Origin: Bacteroidetes bacterium UBA2364
GTDB lineage: Bacteria; Bacteroidota; Rhodothermia; Rhodothermales; UBA2364
DNA length: 13,578 nucleotides
Reading direction: 5' to 3'
Assembly (NCBI GenBank): GCA_002344075.1
Contig: DDTM01000085.1
Span: forward strand, 1-13,578
A program made the translations under genes and the position numbers. The notes beneath the pieces are model-generated. The model saw only the letters and a list, made by a program, of their open reading frames with translations. It searched no databases and was not told the DNA's origin. Shown here one piece after another: positions 13,516 to 13,578 of the stretch; position 1 is the stretch's first letter; every line of letters begins with the position of its first letter.

Positions 13516-13578
13516 CGTTATTTTTAACGAAACGCCTTCGTACTTAACGCCTTCCGGTCCTACGGACGCGAAAGGGTT
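13516..13578. repeat. Cluster of small hairpins and direct repeats at window end
   Basis: No coding sequence is seen. CGTTA-TTTT-TAACG (13516-13529), ACGAA-ACGCC-TTCGT (13528-13542) and GTCC-TAC-GGAC (13557-13567) are perfect small inverted repeats. AACGCCTTC occurs twice (13531-13539 and 13546-13554). GGACGCGAAAGG (13564-13575) repeats the copy at 12849-12860. It is probably the edge of a larger intergenic repeat cluster cut by the window. Confidence 0.45.

Overview
The window looks like chromosome of a Bacteroidota/Rhodothermota-type bacterium. The reasons are a secreted protease with a C-terminal type IX secretion (Por) sorting domain, start codons with no recognisable Shine-Dalgarno sequence ahead of them, moderate GC, and a long acidic IF-2 N-terminal region. 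The phylum is an inference; a Rhodothermia-like or related lineage fits, but the sequence alone does not settle it.

Layout. Bases 1-2682 (minus strand) hold the conserved translation/transcription operon rimP-nusA-infB, with infB cut by the window edge. Each gap between these genes holds an inverted repeat, and a strong intrinsic terminator lies only 26 nt ahead of the rimP start, which suggests attenuation. Bases 2814-8164 (minus strand) hold three hydrolases: a T9SS-exported lysyl-endopeptidase-like serine protease; 8 nt further on, a membrane-anchored fusion of a class C beta-lactamase/PBP-like domain with a VanX-type D-Ala-D-Ala dipeptidase; and a YheT-type alpha/beta hydrolase.

Bases 8165-8448 are a divergent intergenic region. 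From 8449 to 12728 (plus strand) there is a compact fatty-acid beta-oxidation cluster: a TetR-family regulator, a FadN-type 3-hydroxyacyl-CoA dehydrogenase/enoyl-CoA hydratase and a FadA-type thiolase, closed by an intrinsic terminator. Near-identical palindromes (core TTAACA-N-TGTTAA) sit at exactly the same distance ahead of the regulator gene and of fadN. This makes a self-contained regulon in which the TetR protein probably represses itself and the fad genes until an acyl-CoA-type ligand binds.

Bases 12805-13578 hold a REP-associated tyrosine (HUH/Y1) transposase flanked by two outward-facing REP-like units that share a 10-base head and carry different hairpins. More small hairpins and a repeated GGACGCGAAAGG motif lie around it.

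No tRNA, rRNA, CRISPR array or insertion sequence other than the RAYT was seen. The most unusual items are the PBP-like/VanX fusion, the paired operator of the fad cluster, the attenuator-like terminator before rimP and the RAYT/REP unit.
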